A stretch of DNA of 64,000 nucleotides, taken from contig NC_064759.1 in the NCBI RefSeq assembly GCF_011397635.1, forward strand, positions 19,492,428 to 19,556,427. The letters are read 5' to 3'. The notes below the pieces were generated by a model that did not search any database, had not been told where the DNA came from, and was given only the letters and a program-made list of their open reading frames with translations. The stretch is from Epinephelus fuscoguttatus. Its lineage: Eukaryota > Chordata > Actinopteri > Perciformes > Serranidae. The translations under genes were made by a program, and so were the position numbers. Each line of letters starts with the position of its first letter. Position 1 is the first letter of the stretch. Below, one piece after another: positions 13,001-24,974 of the stretch.

Positions 13001-13617
13001 GTGTCTTACTGTATCTAACTTTCATAACACCTAGGTGACTCAATTGGTAAGTCTAAAGTGTGTAGAAACTTACACACAGTGCAAGGCACTGCTGAGTCGA
13101 GTCTATGCAGTGTCATTATGTTCTGCACATGGGACGCAGGAGATCGCTCAAATCTTCATAGAAAAATACAGCTGGCCACATTGATTTTAAATAAATAAAT
13201 CTTAAAGTCAAGATCATAAAGTAAATTTCTTTGCATTTATTTGATTCCCAATCAAGACACTCTGTTCAGAATTGCCTCACTGTGTAACTATGGACTTCAA
13301 AACAGTTTGAAATTCAAAATAATGAAATTTTAAACCTGTGCTGGGCATAGCGTTAAACAGCCCAATAAACTGATGGAGCAGCTGATTGATGGAAGGGAGT
13401 CAGCTGATAGATCACATGATTCCTTTCAATGCAACCAATTCAATTCAACTCATTCAGGGCGCCCTATTTAAACTGCTCTGGTCTGCCTACTGTCGCTGCT
13501 TCCTCTACAAGCCACTTCCTCCTTTTTGCGTTGTGTCTGACTTATCAAAGTCATTTCTGTTTGTCATTGATGCTGCTCTGTTCTGTTCCTGGGGGGTCTT
13601 TGCTGCTGCTCTCCCTG

Positions 13618-13795
13618 CTTTGGGCTTTCCATGTAGGCGCATGGAAGGGCAGGGAGGTTTGCTCTCTCTGCCTCAAGCTTTCCTTATTTGCACACAGAAG
13701 GGCAGAGAGGTGTGCTCTCTCCGCCTTAGGCTTTCCACCTAGGCGTGTGGAAGAGGCTTTCTGCATAGGCCCAAGGAAAAGCAGAGGGGCCCCAG
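13618..13795. repeat. minisatellite-like tandem units (~55-60 bp)
   Basis: Three degenerate units each begin GGCTTTCC or AGCTTTCC, followed by a (T)AGGCG..TGGAAG-type segment and GCAG(A/G)GAGGT(T/G)TGCTCTCT. They produce overlapping spurious open frames on both strands. Confidence 0.6.
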
Positions 13796-16150
13796 AACAG
13801 AGCCATACCTTCAAATATAATACTGCAAATGGAAATTAAGTTTTCTTTGACTAAAGTGTTCCTGACTGAAATGTGATTAACCCCGACTGATTACTAAAAT
13901 TCAGCAGTTAATCATGATTTTAAAAATTAATCATTTGACAGCTATAGTTGAAACTATGTTGGAGAACACACTGAAGATATGGATGAATGGTGGGGAAGAG
14001 GATTATGCTGCAAGAATGGCTTCAAAATGTTCCAATGGAAGTTTTAACGTGATTTTGTTGTACTTCTGTACTTCTTCGTTGGGATTCTTTGTAACTGTTG
14101 TAAATCCAAGCCGATCATGGCTGCCATTCTCAGCGAAGAGAAAAGCTGGAGTCTTTTCAGAACCAATGTAAAACCTAACAGGCAGTGAATATTTTTGGAT
14201 ATCTTTCCTTTATTCGTGCACCGCCATCATCCACCTTTCACATCTGCTCTTTCATTCTCCTGTTTCCCAGCCTGTTGGGTCCTGTCTTCAGAATGTGCTG
14301 TCAAATAAAGCTGCACTCTGACTTTCAGCGGTGTCGACTTCCAACCTGTCTCAGCTCTGCAGTCCCCATCAGCAGCTGTGTGTGCAACTGTGTTATTATC
14401 TAGATTACACTCCTCCAGCACACTCCTCCGGGCTCCACCTTAATGAGAGGGAGGCAAAAAAGACAGCATCTAATGGCTGCAGCACACATACTTTGCATAC
14501 ACACATCCAGGACACATACTTGCATGTATGCAGATGGTATACACTTATACATGTGCATAAACACACAAATTAAGACACACACAGACACTCACATTTGACT
14601 CAGGTGTTTTTTTAATACCCATCTTCGTTGTACAAAGCATGTGCTCACTGTGCATGCCGGTGCGTGTGGTACAAATTCATAGCAGCCCCAGTTAATGTTA
14701 GACCCCTCACTGTGGGAAAAGCATGAATGGAAACATATTGTTTGTTGACATATTATCAGTGCCAGTTTCTATGTCATTATGTGCAGGCTTTTGAGAGTGC
14801 TATGCTCCCAAGGCTGTACAATTGCTTGTGGTTTACAGAAAGAGCCGACCGACCCCACATTTCTGCTTGATGTTTCACTTCAACTTGTTCTCAGCAGTCA
14901 TAAATACCAGTAAGGGCTTGTATTTTTAGTTCATGCCTGTGGGATAGTTCAAGCTCAATTCTGAAAAGTCTATCTATCACCGTGCGCGCGCGTGTGTGTG
15001 TGTACAGTGCATGTAAGGATAGGAGTGGCTGTTTTTATAAAGTGGATGACTGTGAGGCTTGGCATCCTTTGGGAAATGTGGGGTTTCAGGATGTATATCA
15101 TGGAGGCACAGGCTCACAGGGGAAGGGGCTGTGTGGGTTTATTTGGCACCTGATTGGCAGGTTGAATCCCAGGAGTGCGACGATTGGTCAGAGGGGGAGA
15201 CTGGCAGGGTGAATGAGGGTACAAATATTGTCTGTTTTCACAGTCAGGCATTTTTAAATCTCCCTGCCATCGTTTTTCCGTCTGTGATAGCTCGCTTCAA
15301 AATGAACCCAGCGACCTCGTCGTGCACATACTGTAGTTATGCAAAAGAAAGAAAATCGATATCTCTTTCGTTCTGCAAGAAAAACAGAATCATCATTAGT
15401 AGTCTGTTTGTGCCATTAGCACTTTGTCATCACGAGATCCTCACAGCTAGAAAATACTTTAGCCAGGATGAATTGATGACACAGTTGCATGTGTCTGAGC
15501 CAGAGCCTTGAGGAGGATCGTTGCACTCCAACAAGGGACTCTTTAATTTCTTTTTCAGAGAACTTGTCAACAGGGAGACACTGGGCCCCATAAAATACAA
15601 AATCCTTTGATGATAACAATCAATAATGTAAGACAGTGGTCCCAGTGTGAAAATTTGGATGGCGGCACAAGATCTGACACAGTTAACCAAGGCACAGTCT
15701 AATGGCACAATGTAACACTGTGTTTTTGTATTTTTTGCTTGTAATGCTTTGACCCAACTATGAGTAAAAATAAATAATGTTGCTAACATGATGTAGGGTA
15801 ATTGGCTCCTGTTACCTACCACCCATACCACCATTTAGTAAGTGAAAGTAGCCTAAAATTAAAATGAAAAACTATAGCAGGAGATTCATATTATATAATA
15901 TTATATCACACTATAGGACAGTTTAATATTGTAGTGTAGCAGTGACTGGTTTCATGTTGTTGCTAATTGGTCCGGTCTAATTAGTGGGAAGTGATCACAA
16001 AGTTTTGTTTTGTCTACCTGATACTGTCAAGTACAAATCTATGAAACAAACTGTAGCATCTTAATCATGCTTCATACATCATACTCCACCTGAACATCTA
16101 AAAAAAAATAAGAACTGTGCTGTAGCCTCCTCAAAGCACTGGTCCACCCC
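13796..16150. other. non-coding, no recognised gene
   Basis: Contains a short CGCGCGTGTGTG run near 14983-15002. The open frames, the longest 150 codons at 15059-15511, show no known domain and no conserved splice context. Confidence 0.4.
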
Positions 16151-16176
16151 CCTGGTCTCACCATCAAAGGGGAGAG

Positions 16177-16386
16177 TCTCTAAGACACTGTAGCATTACA
16201 CTGGACAATAACTTCAGCTTCAATCAGCATGCCATGGATATTTACAGGCGTTGTCAACAGAGACATACAGCCATCCATAAATTAGATCACCTGTCTGTCC
16301 AACCCCAGCTTCTTCTGTACCGTAACATTATCGAGGCAGTTCTGTACGGTGCCATCTGTTTTTGGCTGGACCGCAGCATGCGGTGT
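16177..16386 (+). pseudogene. LINE reverse-transcriptase remnant (C-terminal thumb region)
   Basis: One frame reads ...ITLDNNFSFNQHAMDIYRRC, QQRHTAIHKLDHLSVQPQLL, LYRNIIEAVLYGAICFWLDR. This has the pattern of the region after the catalytic domain of LINE reverse transcriptases ('LDN...F..H...IY...QQR...LRKL....V....L..FY...IES.L....'). It is ~70 residues of an inactive, truncated copy and encodes no function now. Confidence 0.72.
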
Positions 16387-17420
16387 TAGCCCTATGAATG
16401 CAAAAGTCTGTCCATGAGTGATGAAGTTACACAATTGGTCAGCGTGAGTGATTAAGTAAGTAAAGGTATTTCTCCATTGGCCGTCGCTCTTTCCTAACAA
16501 TTAGGCGTTGACAGAGCTGTGGGCATTGACAGTCCTGTATTATGTCCTTAACGGGGTGTCTGTTTACAGTCACACTGTTTAATGAATGCTGTTATTGTTT
16601 AGTATATCCTCATGGGGAGTATACAGCTGTTCTGTGAGTCCGTTCATTCAGAATCTACCACACGCCACAATGGTGGCTGATGGCTGTGCAGTTCTTTCAT
16701 TCCAAATATGTTGCACTCTATCAGTGCAGCCCCACTATATGCAACCAGAAATTCACTCTCATTCATTGTGTATTTGAAACGACTAATTTGCTACACAAAG
16801 TATGCTGGGATACCTGTGATGCAGACCAAGCTCAGGCCGCCCAGACAGTTTTTGTAGTGGCCAAACAGTGTAATGACATTGTCAAATGAAGCCTTAAGGC
16901 TCAAAAATACCTTTTCCCATTCATTTACATGGCCTAAGAGACGTCTGTAAATCAGTTGGTAATCTTTTTTGAGCTTTACTACCTCTGCAAAATGACTTGT
17001 TTTGCGATCAGAATTTGATCCATTTGGTCTGATAACATTTGGAAAGTCTAAGGGAGCTGCACGATTGAATAATTTTTGCCTATCTAAGTAAATGGAATGC
17101 TAAATTGGATGTCTATAGCTTTAGTCTTCAGTGTACCTGCTCTCTGGGCCACACAGTTTGGATGCAGTGTTGATCATCCAGGTACTATACACAGCAGTTG
17201 AACTTTAGTGGCTTCATGCGCTACTGAGCAACTTTCATAGGATTGACAGTGACACTGTATCCAGTTCTCTTGATACATCCAAGACCAAGCTGGAGGTGCA
17301 ACAAGAGGACGCAACAGCTTGAAATATTCAAACGGTGCTCAAATCAAGGCAGTCAATCAAACTGCAGCCTAAAGCAACCCATTTGGCAGGGCGGGGGTGA
17401 GTTAAGGCGAATTAGTCATG

Positions 17421-18015
17421 TATAGCCACCTGAGACCTGCACTTTTTTTTTTCTTTAAAGATATTTTTAGGGCATTTTTGCCTTTAATTGATAGGATAGT
17501 GAAGTGTGAAAGGGGGAGGGAGAGAGAGAGAGACATGCAGCAAAGGGCCACAGGCTGGAGTCGAACTCGGACCGCCCCGACCTGAACTTTTGTTTGATAT
17601 GCATTTTTAATTTCTCCTAGCTATTTGGGATCAATAGGACCCGATAAGTATAAAAAATGAAACCTCGTCAATCATAATTATGTCCCAATGTCCTCAAACA
17701 GGACGATAATAAAGTCCCAATGTCTTCAAATAAGTACTTCCTAACAGTGTCTTTCAGCCATAACATGTGATCAGGTTTTGGACCTTGTCGACTTTTGTGT
17801 CTGGATCGGCTGCAGGCTGACTTTGCAGAGATGGTCGCCATCTTGTTTTTACATGCATTAGTGTACAGTGCTCTTACTACCACTAGATGGTATAAAAAAG
17901 TGTCCATGAACAAAGACAACAGGTCTGAGTTAAGTAGAATGAAGTATAAGGTTCAGTAAACCCAAGATGTGATGTTGTGATGTCCTCATATTAGGACAGA
18001 AGATCTCAGGAGGAT
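17421..18015 (-). mobile_element. 'CCTCCTGAGA' inverted-terminus element, copy 1, interrupted by a SINE
   Basis: The termini are TATAGCCACCTGAGACC at the left and GATCTCAGGAGGATA at the right. The interior matches, inverted, the elements at 46062-46539 and 48322-48880. Shared text includes CCTAGCTATTTGGGATCA, GACCTTGTC...TTTTGTG and ACCACTAGATGG. Without the inserted SINE it is about 450 bp. It holds two copies of an internal ~36-bp unit (positions ~17680-17735). Non-autonomous; no transposase visible. Confidence 0.72.
17443..17578 (-). mobile_element. tRNA-derived SINE nested in a DNA element
   Basis: A 136-bp insertion with an oligo-T start, so its poly(A) tail is on the minus strand. It ends GGAGTCGAACTCGGACCGCC, whose complement contains AGTTCGACTCC, a near-perfect RNA polymerase III B box (GGTTCGANTCC). 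It is bounded by a direct duplication GACCTGCAC / GACCTGAAC (8 of 9) derived from the host element, showing that it inserted second. Confidence 0.75.
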
Positions 18016-19463
18016 AGCGGGTCTACACCGTATGATAGTGGCTAATACCTGCGCAGCCTCCACAAGTCACACTGACTGGAGCTGAAGAGTGGAGGACTGT
18101 TAAATCGAGCAAAAAGGAGGTTTAAATTTACATTAATTTGTTTGGCTGGACAGCTGCTACTTCCTGTTTCAAATTAAAAGCATGCATTTCAGATTCAGCC
18201 CTCTGGCATTTCATTGAAGGTCCAGCCATATTCTAGGTTTTGATGTGTTGAATGCCAATCCAAGTCTTTGACAAATAAACTTTCTGCCTATACTTAAAGG
18301 ATAGGTAGTTAATGCTGTCACTGAAGTTGAATTTAAGTTGGTTTACAGACGTTTATGTTTTGTACGGTATGAGGTTGACTCAAGTTGCAATATGTTACAA
18401 TAATATTAAAAAGGATCAGAAAGACTGAAGGCATAAATGGATAAGAAAAACCTTCTGTTGGAGCAGTGTGCAGTTGCAACTGCTTCTTTTGTACAAATGT
18501 TTACCAGATGTGTAACAAATGTGTGAACACCTCATTTATAATAAATTGGTGAAACGTGTAAGGCAGTCCAACGTAATAGTTTAACATTCAGAAATGAGTT
18601 TTGAAGCGTTTAAGTACCATTTGCTCACATCAACAAATTATTTCCATACACATTAAGTTACGAGGGGCCTCTAAACTAATCTAAACTAATCTTTGTTTTT
18701 CTACTTTTCCTTTTAAAGGGTGTTACATTGTGGAGCAGAAACAGTTAAGTGTTCAAAACAGGCTGCAATTGCAGTCTTGTAAATTGGCCTGAATTGTTTA
18801 TGTGTAAACTAAATTGGTACCTCTGAAAAGCCCTGCGGCACCTACACTGCGGAGTGGAGCTTCCACTTGCAGCATGGGTGGTGTTCAGCAGTGCCTGGAC
18901 ATTGGCAGGGACAGGAGGGTGACAGCATGTAGAAACTGAGGAGGCCATTTTTTTTAGGCTGTATCTAAAATCTACAGCAGATTCTCATGTCTCAAATGTC
19001 TTGACCTCAGAATTCAGTCAACCATGTAGACATTGTTAATGTAACACTTAGAACATGCTTCTTCTGTGTCTGTGTCATCTGATGTTACATGAAGTTAACT
19101 GAATTAAGACACATGATGTCAAAGGTCAGCAGAGTAATCCGAGCTCCTGTCCATTTTTCTTTGTGTCCCTGTTGTTTTTCCTGCTCGGCCAGTTTTTACA
19201 CTGAGAGATTTGTCATTGTGTTTCTATTTTTCTTACGAATCCATCCGTCAAAGTGTTTAGAAAGTGTCTGCTTTTGTGATGCCAGAGGGAACGGGGAGGC
19301 AATGGTGGGATGGAGGCCAGGTCAAGGGTGGAGGCAGGGTTACAGATGATAGGCTGGGGCCGAAGTAGCAGAATGCTCTGAAAGTGGCAGCCAAACAACA
19401 GCAGTGTCATTTTGATAGTCAGCAGCTGCTTGCTTGTTTCCTCTGCCTCTCTCTCTCCATCGC

Positions 19464-19468
<5 letters not shown>
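18016..19468. other. non-coding, no recognised gene
   Basis: I saw nothing that I can assign. Short open frames without domains. Confidence 0.4.

Positions 19469-19514
<46 letters not shown>
19469..19514. repeat. GT dinucleotide microsatellite (46 bp)
   Basis: Uninterrupted GT repeat of 23 units. Confidence 0.97.
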
Positions 19515-19516
<2 letters not shown>

Positions 19517-21192
19517 GACAGACAAGCAAACTGGCTCCAGCTTGCTCTGGGACTGATGCCTTTATCAAACCATAATCACTACTCTCGCCGTTTTTAGTGT
19601 CAGCCTCAAATCTGATACTGTAAAAGTGTTAGTGGCCGTGGTTATGCCTCATAATATTCTCTGCCGTTCTGTTAAAACAGCTGTAATCTTTGGAAATAGG
19701 CAGGCTGCGATTTTCCTGCCATGGCAGCTCAACGTTTGATTTCAGTGACGTCAAATGGAGCTACTGAAAAGTGTTGTGTGTCACAAGAAATGTCAAAAAA
19801 AGAGAGTTCTGTAAAGGGAGTTCAGAGTACGTAAAGTTCCCTTGTCATTTTCTAAGCTTTTAGAAAAGATAATCACAACACTTTCATCTCTTTTTGAAAC
19901 AATAATCCATTATTATAATGTGCGTACAGTGTTTTATATTGTTGCTGATTTTTCTTTTATGACTGAAAAAGTGTAACTAATATATTTTAAAAAGCTCCAC
20001 TGTTTTTGTTTCCATCTAAAAATGTAAAGTAGTGTTTCAGTAACCGAGCGTCACCAGTCAAGTTTGAGCAATTTTATGAAGGAAGACATAAACACAGTGC
20101 AACATTGTTCATGCTTATTTTGGGGCATATACTTAGCATCACTTAAAGTGCCTTGTAAAAGAAAGCCAGTCATTATGCCTCATGTGTAAACAGATGGGGA
20201 TTTTCGGTGTTGCTAGGAGTGGTGCTGCTGGCAGAAGTGGCCAGAGGTGGAAATAATTATTCATTGTCTCTGCAGCTGACCGTTTTTCTCTTGTCTGGAT
20301 GTGGCTCTCTCTTCGCTCCACGCAGGCTGACAGTGAGTTAATGTGACTGGCCGTTAATAAACCTGTTGTTCGGGACCTAATCCGAGCTTATAGAGGAATC
20401 CACTGCAGGGCTTTACCACTATATCCGCTATATCCACCACTTAAAGGCGGCCAGAGGAAGCTGGTCAGTCACATAGTTTCCACGTAGTACGTACTGTAGT
20501 CGCATGCACACAAAGAGCTTTTCTTAAATATGCAAAGAAGGAGACGGGTTTGTAAAAGAGCCATTTCAGCTGTGGCCTCCTGCGCAGTCGTGAGGTTGTT
20601 CAGATGTGCACAGCTTCAGCAATAGAAACATTGTTTGAGAGGAATGCCAGTCCTCTTTTAATCAACATATGCACTTATATAACATTTGCAAACTGCATTT
20701 ATGTTTCACTACATTTAGCAAGTCAAAACAGGGATTTAGACCAAAAACAGACCTGTGTTAAATCAATGCAAGGGGCTGTATTTCTTTAACAGTCAATCTG
20801 AACGTAAGTGACTCTGTGAGACTATAATAGTCATTGCAAAGAATGCTGAACTGTGACAGATGAAAGTTAAGGAGAAATTTGTTTAGGAAAGCAGTTGTGG
20901 TGAAATCAATTCTAATTTATAATTGGTCAGAGGGTGGTGTCACAGTAAAAAATGGAAAAGGTCCAGGTCATGTGCTTCTACTGTTGAATAAGTCTTCAAA
21001 GATACTAAATAGAATTTAAATCAGTAAGAGAGCAATAAAATAGACAGCTCAGATAAAATCAGGATATACTTTCTGAAAGAAGTATGTTTTTAGGGGAGAC
21101 TTAAACAAAAACGGTGACTCAGACAGCCTTATATCCTCAGGCAGGTCTTTCCAGAGCCTTGGGGGCCCTGGTTGCAAAAGCTCTGTCCCCCT
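19515..21192. other. non-coding, no recognised gene
   Basis: Nothing assignable was seen on either strand. Confidence 0.4.
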
Positions 21193-21827
21193 TAGGACGG
21201 ATTCACACTGGCGCTATTTGGTCTGCTTTAAACAAACACTGGTCCGCTTCCATGGATAGTTTGGTTCGTTTGGAGAGGTGTGAACGCTCATTCGGACCAA
21301 ACAAGCGAACCCTGGTCAGCTTGAAATCTGGGGGTCTCGGTTCACTTGCAAGTGAACCCTGGTGCGGTTCGCTTACAGTGGGAAATGCAAATGGACTATC
21401 CAGTGAACCAAAGAGAGGAAGTGACGTATAGCACGGTGCATTTTGGGTAGAAAAAAAAACAAAGCCAACAGCGTAAACTGGGAGAAGCAGAGGTAAAAAA
21501 AAAAAAAAAAAAAAAAGTTGGAAAACGTCACGTGGGAAGACATGGACGAGTGAGGAGGTGCATGTGCTTATTGATATTTGGTCAGAGGACTATATATTGC
21601 AGTTGCTGGCTGCCAGCTGAAGGGGATGGATATCTGTTTTTGGTCTTGGCCAATCACTGAGCGGGGTTTTCTTTTTCCTCATGCTTTGTTTCTTCCTGGT
21701 CAGTGGTCGTTTCAGGCAATTGCAGTGTAAAAGTGAACTGTATCAAAAAAGTTATGAAATTTTTCAGCATTTGACTCCTAATTGATCCGAGTCCCCCAGA
21801 CTATTCTGGTATGAATGCACCCTTAAG
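21193..21827. mobile_element. non-autonomous DNA element with GGNTTCACAC-type termini
   Basis: It starts TTAGGACGGATTCACACTGG and ends near CTGGTATGAATGCACCCTTAA, whose complement starts TTAAGGGTGCATTCATACCAG; the termini are roughly inverted. The interior has tandem GGTCCGCTT/GGTTCGTTTGG/CGGACCAAAC text and an oligo-A run at 21497-21516. No transposase. Confidence 0.55.
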
Positions 21828-22700
21828 GTGCGGACACACCAAACTGACATCAAAGAACTAGCGGCGACGAAAGCCAACTGTTGGGTCGTCTACGTCACCT
21901 CATGTCGCCCTGTGTCAGTTGCATTTGAACACACTACACAGACTACATCCGACGGCCAAGTGGCACGTATGTTCTGCCCCTGCGTGAGAGAGAGCGGAGT
22001 GATAGAGTGGTACATCCTGTCAGTAGCTGTGCAGCCGGGTACCGCAGCACCTCCACGGACTATTACATTCAGACGGCCCCAGTGTTTCCTCCCCAGGCTC
22101 CACTTCACTCAGCTTCACTCAGCTGCCCGATAAACCCGCTGCTTCTTCCCACTTTAACCTGAATAACAAACCAGGGCTCGGTGCTCCGGTTGGATCCAAA
22201 CGGAGAGCCAGGGCTAGCTCAGAGACTAGCGGAGGCTAACTGGCTGTGCGTCCCTCCGTCATGCTGCCGCTCTCAGCTAGCCCCGGCTCTCCGTTTGGAT
22301 TCAAACGGAGAGCCAGGGCTAGCTGGGAAGCTAGCGGAGGCTAACTGGCTGTGCTTCCCTCCGGTCCCAGCTAGCTCCAGTTTGTTATTCAGGTTAAAGT
22401 GGGAGAGGCAGCAGATCTGTTGGGCAGCTGAGTGAAGTGGAGCCTGAGGAGAAGCACCGGTTAGCCCCGGTTTCACTACAGGCAGATTCACTCACTACAG
22501 GGGCGAGGGAATAAACAGCCAATCAGAGTGATCTCTTTCACCGACTCCGCCGCCGATTCAACATGGTCAGTTGGCCAAAAAGCAGCCGACACCGAAGGGC
22601 AGACGGTGCGGGACACACCGCAAAAACTAGGCCGATGGATGCTGATGGCCCGACTTTGGTCGACAGCTGACTGTTGGCTTGGTGTGGCTTGTTCAGGTAT
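21828..22700. mobile_element. non-autonomous DNA element with GGTGCGGACACACCAA start
   Basis: It begins AAGGTGCGGACACACCAA and ends near CTGTTGGCTTGGTGTGGCTTG, giving a complementary CACACCAA/TTGGTGTG pair at the ends. The interior includes a ~110-bp direct duplication (22195-22265 and 22303-22370: AAACGGAGAGCCAGGGCTAG) with inverted copies between, so this part can form strong hairpins. A relative lies at 24975-25515. Confidence 0.6.
22195..22375. repeat. direct and inverted duplication inside the element
   Basis: AAACGGAGAGCCAGGGCTAGC occurs near 22199 and again near 22304. Between them AGCTAGCCCCGGCTCTCCGTT is the inverse copy ending at 22292. GCGGAGGCTAACTGGCTGTG follows each direct unit. 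Confidence 0.8.
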
Positions 22701-22754
22701 TGAAATGAACAGCTTTATACATATTTACACACTGGTGACTATTTAAGATAAACC

Positions 22755-22903
22755 AGTTGTTCCCATACGAGGACATTTTTTTTCATTAACTGCTTACTGT
22801 TCAAGTACTATGCTTAGTTTTTCATACATATCAGGTCTAATTGATGCCAAATAGCTGGAAATTTCAAAATGCATACAACAAAAGCTCAGGTCCCAGGAGG
22901 CTA
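22755..22903 (+). mobile_element. 'CCTCCTGAGA' element, truncated copy
   Basis: ACGAGGACATTTTTTTTCAT, then GATGCCAAATAGCTGGAAAT, GCATACAACAAAAGCTCAGG and TCCCAGGAGGCTA follow the right part of 48686-48880. Only the right ~150 bp is present. Confidence 0.65.
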
Positions 22904-24079
22904 ATAGTAAATCCCTATATATTTCTCAATATTATGTGAGGAACTATTATTTTTTATGTAAACTTTTTGTTTATCATTATCATCATACCTAACTTCAGTC
23001 TTTCATTTTAGCTTGTTAGTATGTTACCACTAGATAGCATACAAAGTTGCACATAAATCAGAGATTTCTCAAGTTATCAAAGATCATGTATGTCTGCACT
23101 GTAATACATCCAGCTGCTGAGGCATTTCACTGTTAACCACAAATGTCAACCTGCTGTTAGCGCTTGAGGAAAAGGAATCACCCTCTGGGCACCATGAATA
23201 CCTGTAGAAAATTTAATGACAATCAGTTTAATAGTTTTTAAGATATTTTAGTCTAGTCTAAAGCGGTGGCTCAACAAAACCACCAGCCATCTCTATCCCT
23301 CGAGCAACGGCGCTAGCAAGACTATGGTAGAAAAAGCTTACATTCCTCCATTATCACCTCCACAAGCATTTAATAGCAGAGTACGGACTTTCAGAAATTC
23401 ATCTTCATATGCAACATGACACTGCCTTACACTGTCTCCTATTTTGCAAGGAATGCTCAGCACTAAAAAACATAAAACTTCACTATTTTGATTTAATTTA
23501 ATAGCACCTAACTTGACACCGGGATCATCATCACGATAAGATGAGCAGGAGGAATGTGAGAGGTTCAGCTAAAGTACTTGGATCCTCATGACTTTTGGCA
23601 ACTCACTGTCACGCACTGAGGCAAAAGAGTTGGAGAGGAGGCAGCGAGGAAGGGAAACTATGTAAGTGAGGAGGCAGGGAGAGCCACGATGAGTTGCCAA
23701 GGTGTTGAGATGTTTATGTAATCTCACCCCTCCTCAGTTTTTGCAGCCCCTCCGTTCCTCCTCCACTCATTTAATCTCTGTCAGCCCCTCTGTGTGGAGT
23801 GACAGAGAGTGGGGTTTGGGTGAGGGCGAACACTAGAGCCTTATCCTGGCCCTCATGGTGGATGGACCGCCTCTGTGAAACCCTCGACCATTTCCTGTCC
23901 CAGGCTTCCCGCCTAATACCAAACAGACCTCTCCCTCAATCTCCTTTCTATTCAGCACACTGCATGGGTGTGCCGGAAGTGAGGTATTAAACTTTTTCTT
24001 GACATGATTCCAAAAGCAGATAGTGGACAATATGATATACTGTACTGCCAGGCTTCACAAGTCAAATGCTTGGAGAGAC
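22904..24079. other. non-coding, no recognised gene
   Basis: No gene or multi-copy repeat is recognised. The region around 23600-23900 is comparatively GC-rich but gives no family match. Confidence 0.4.
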
Positions 24080-24290
24080 GTTGACAACCTAATTGCCACT
24101 TGGTTCCTAACCAGTTGGATATAGTTAGGAAAAGATCATGTTTTGGCTTAAAATACTTGGGTTTGGTGCCACATGCAGTCACAGCTGGAAATGATGCAAT
24201 GTATCACTAAAACACAATCATTTTTGTTGTTTTAGTCAAGAACAGTGGTCTGCAGCTTGTCAGCCATCTCACGAAAGGGGTGATAGGATA
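24080..24290 (+). repeat. dispersed repeat, related to 9255-9590
   Basis: TAGTTAGGAAAAGATCATGTTTTGGCTTAAAATACTTGGG and AACAGTGGTCTGCAGCTTG, both with close equivalents in 9280-9540 and inverted in 7441-7830. Confidence 0.6.
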
Positions 24291-24609
24291 TTTATGAACC
24301 CTTTAAAAATGTAACGTATCTGTGGTTTGCAGACTGTGACAAGACAGGAGTCGATGATACAAAAGCATTAGAGTAAACTACCTGATTTCATTGTTCTGTT
24401 GGCAGCCAAGCTAGTGAACTTCAGCAGATAGCAAGCTTTTTAGTTTGCAAAGCTTTTCTCCACTTCAAAACAAATCTCTTAATCAAATGAAATAATGTAT
24501 AATTCCAAGAACAAAATGTTGGGGGGGTTGGATAAAACTTTGGGGAGATATTGTGGCTGATGAGTATGTTCTGGCTGCCTAGTATTTTAGCAGTCAGCTC
24601 GCCAGCTAA

Positions 24610-24945
24610 CACACACATGGTTAGGTTTAGGAAAAAAGAACAGGGTTTGGCTTTAGAATCTTATGGGACATGAACACCACTCTCTTGGGTGAAAGTCAGT
24701 GTTTGTTGGACCCATCCACCACCACTCCCGCCCCTCCAGTGGGAATTTAGCCACCTTAACTTTCGTCCTTGTCCTGCCGCGTCCCCTGACGCCGCCGGGC
24801 ACTGTTATACTATAACGGCAACTGGCCGTGTATCATGCAGTCATTAAAGGACGCCTTTTTGTCATTGGTTTCTGATGCTGCAAGTCACTGCCCAAGCGCC
24901 GGATTTTGACGACTCCAGAGTGAGACCAGGCTTGTGTCTCAGCCA
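24610..24945 (+). repeat. GC-rich dispersed repeat family, copy 4
   Basis: It opens CACATGGTTAGGTTTAGGAAAAAAG and ends GACTCCAGAGTGAGACCAGGC. It is colinear with copy 1 at 2575-2885; its end is the inverse of the start of copy 2. It therefore shows the full extent, about 330 bp. Confidence 0.75.
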
Positions 24946-24974
24946 AAAGTTGCACCTGAGAGCCAACAGCCTAC

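Noticed and set aside
13386..13839. Overlapping 118- and 136-codon frames on the + strand and 87 on the -
   Set aside because: They derive from a degenerate minisatellite (13618-13795), with three frames open at once.
15059..15511. 150-codon open frame on the + strand
   Set aside because: No domain, no membrane or signal pattern that convinces, and no splice or homology support; likely chance.
17521..17535. Possible tRNA gene near the GTTCGACTCC box (17550-17575, minus strand)
   Set aside because: Only a B box with an oligo-A tail and target duplication; no cloverleaf can be drawn, so it is a SINE.
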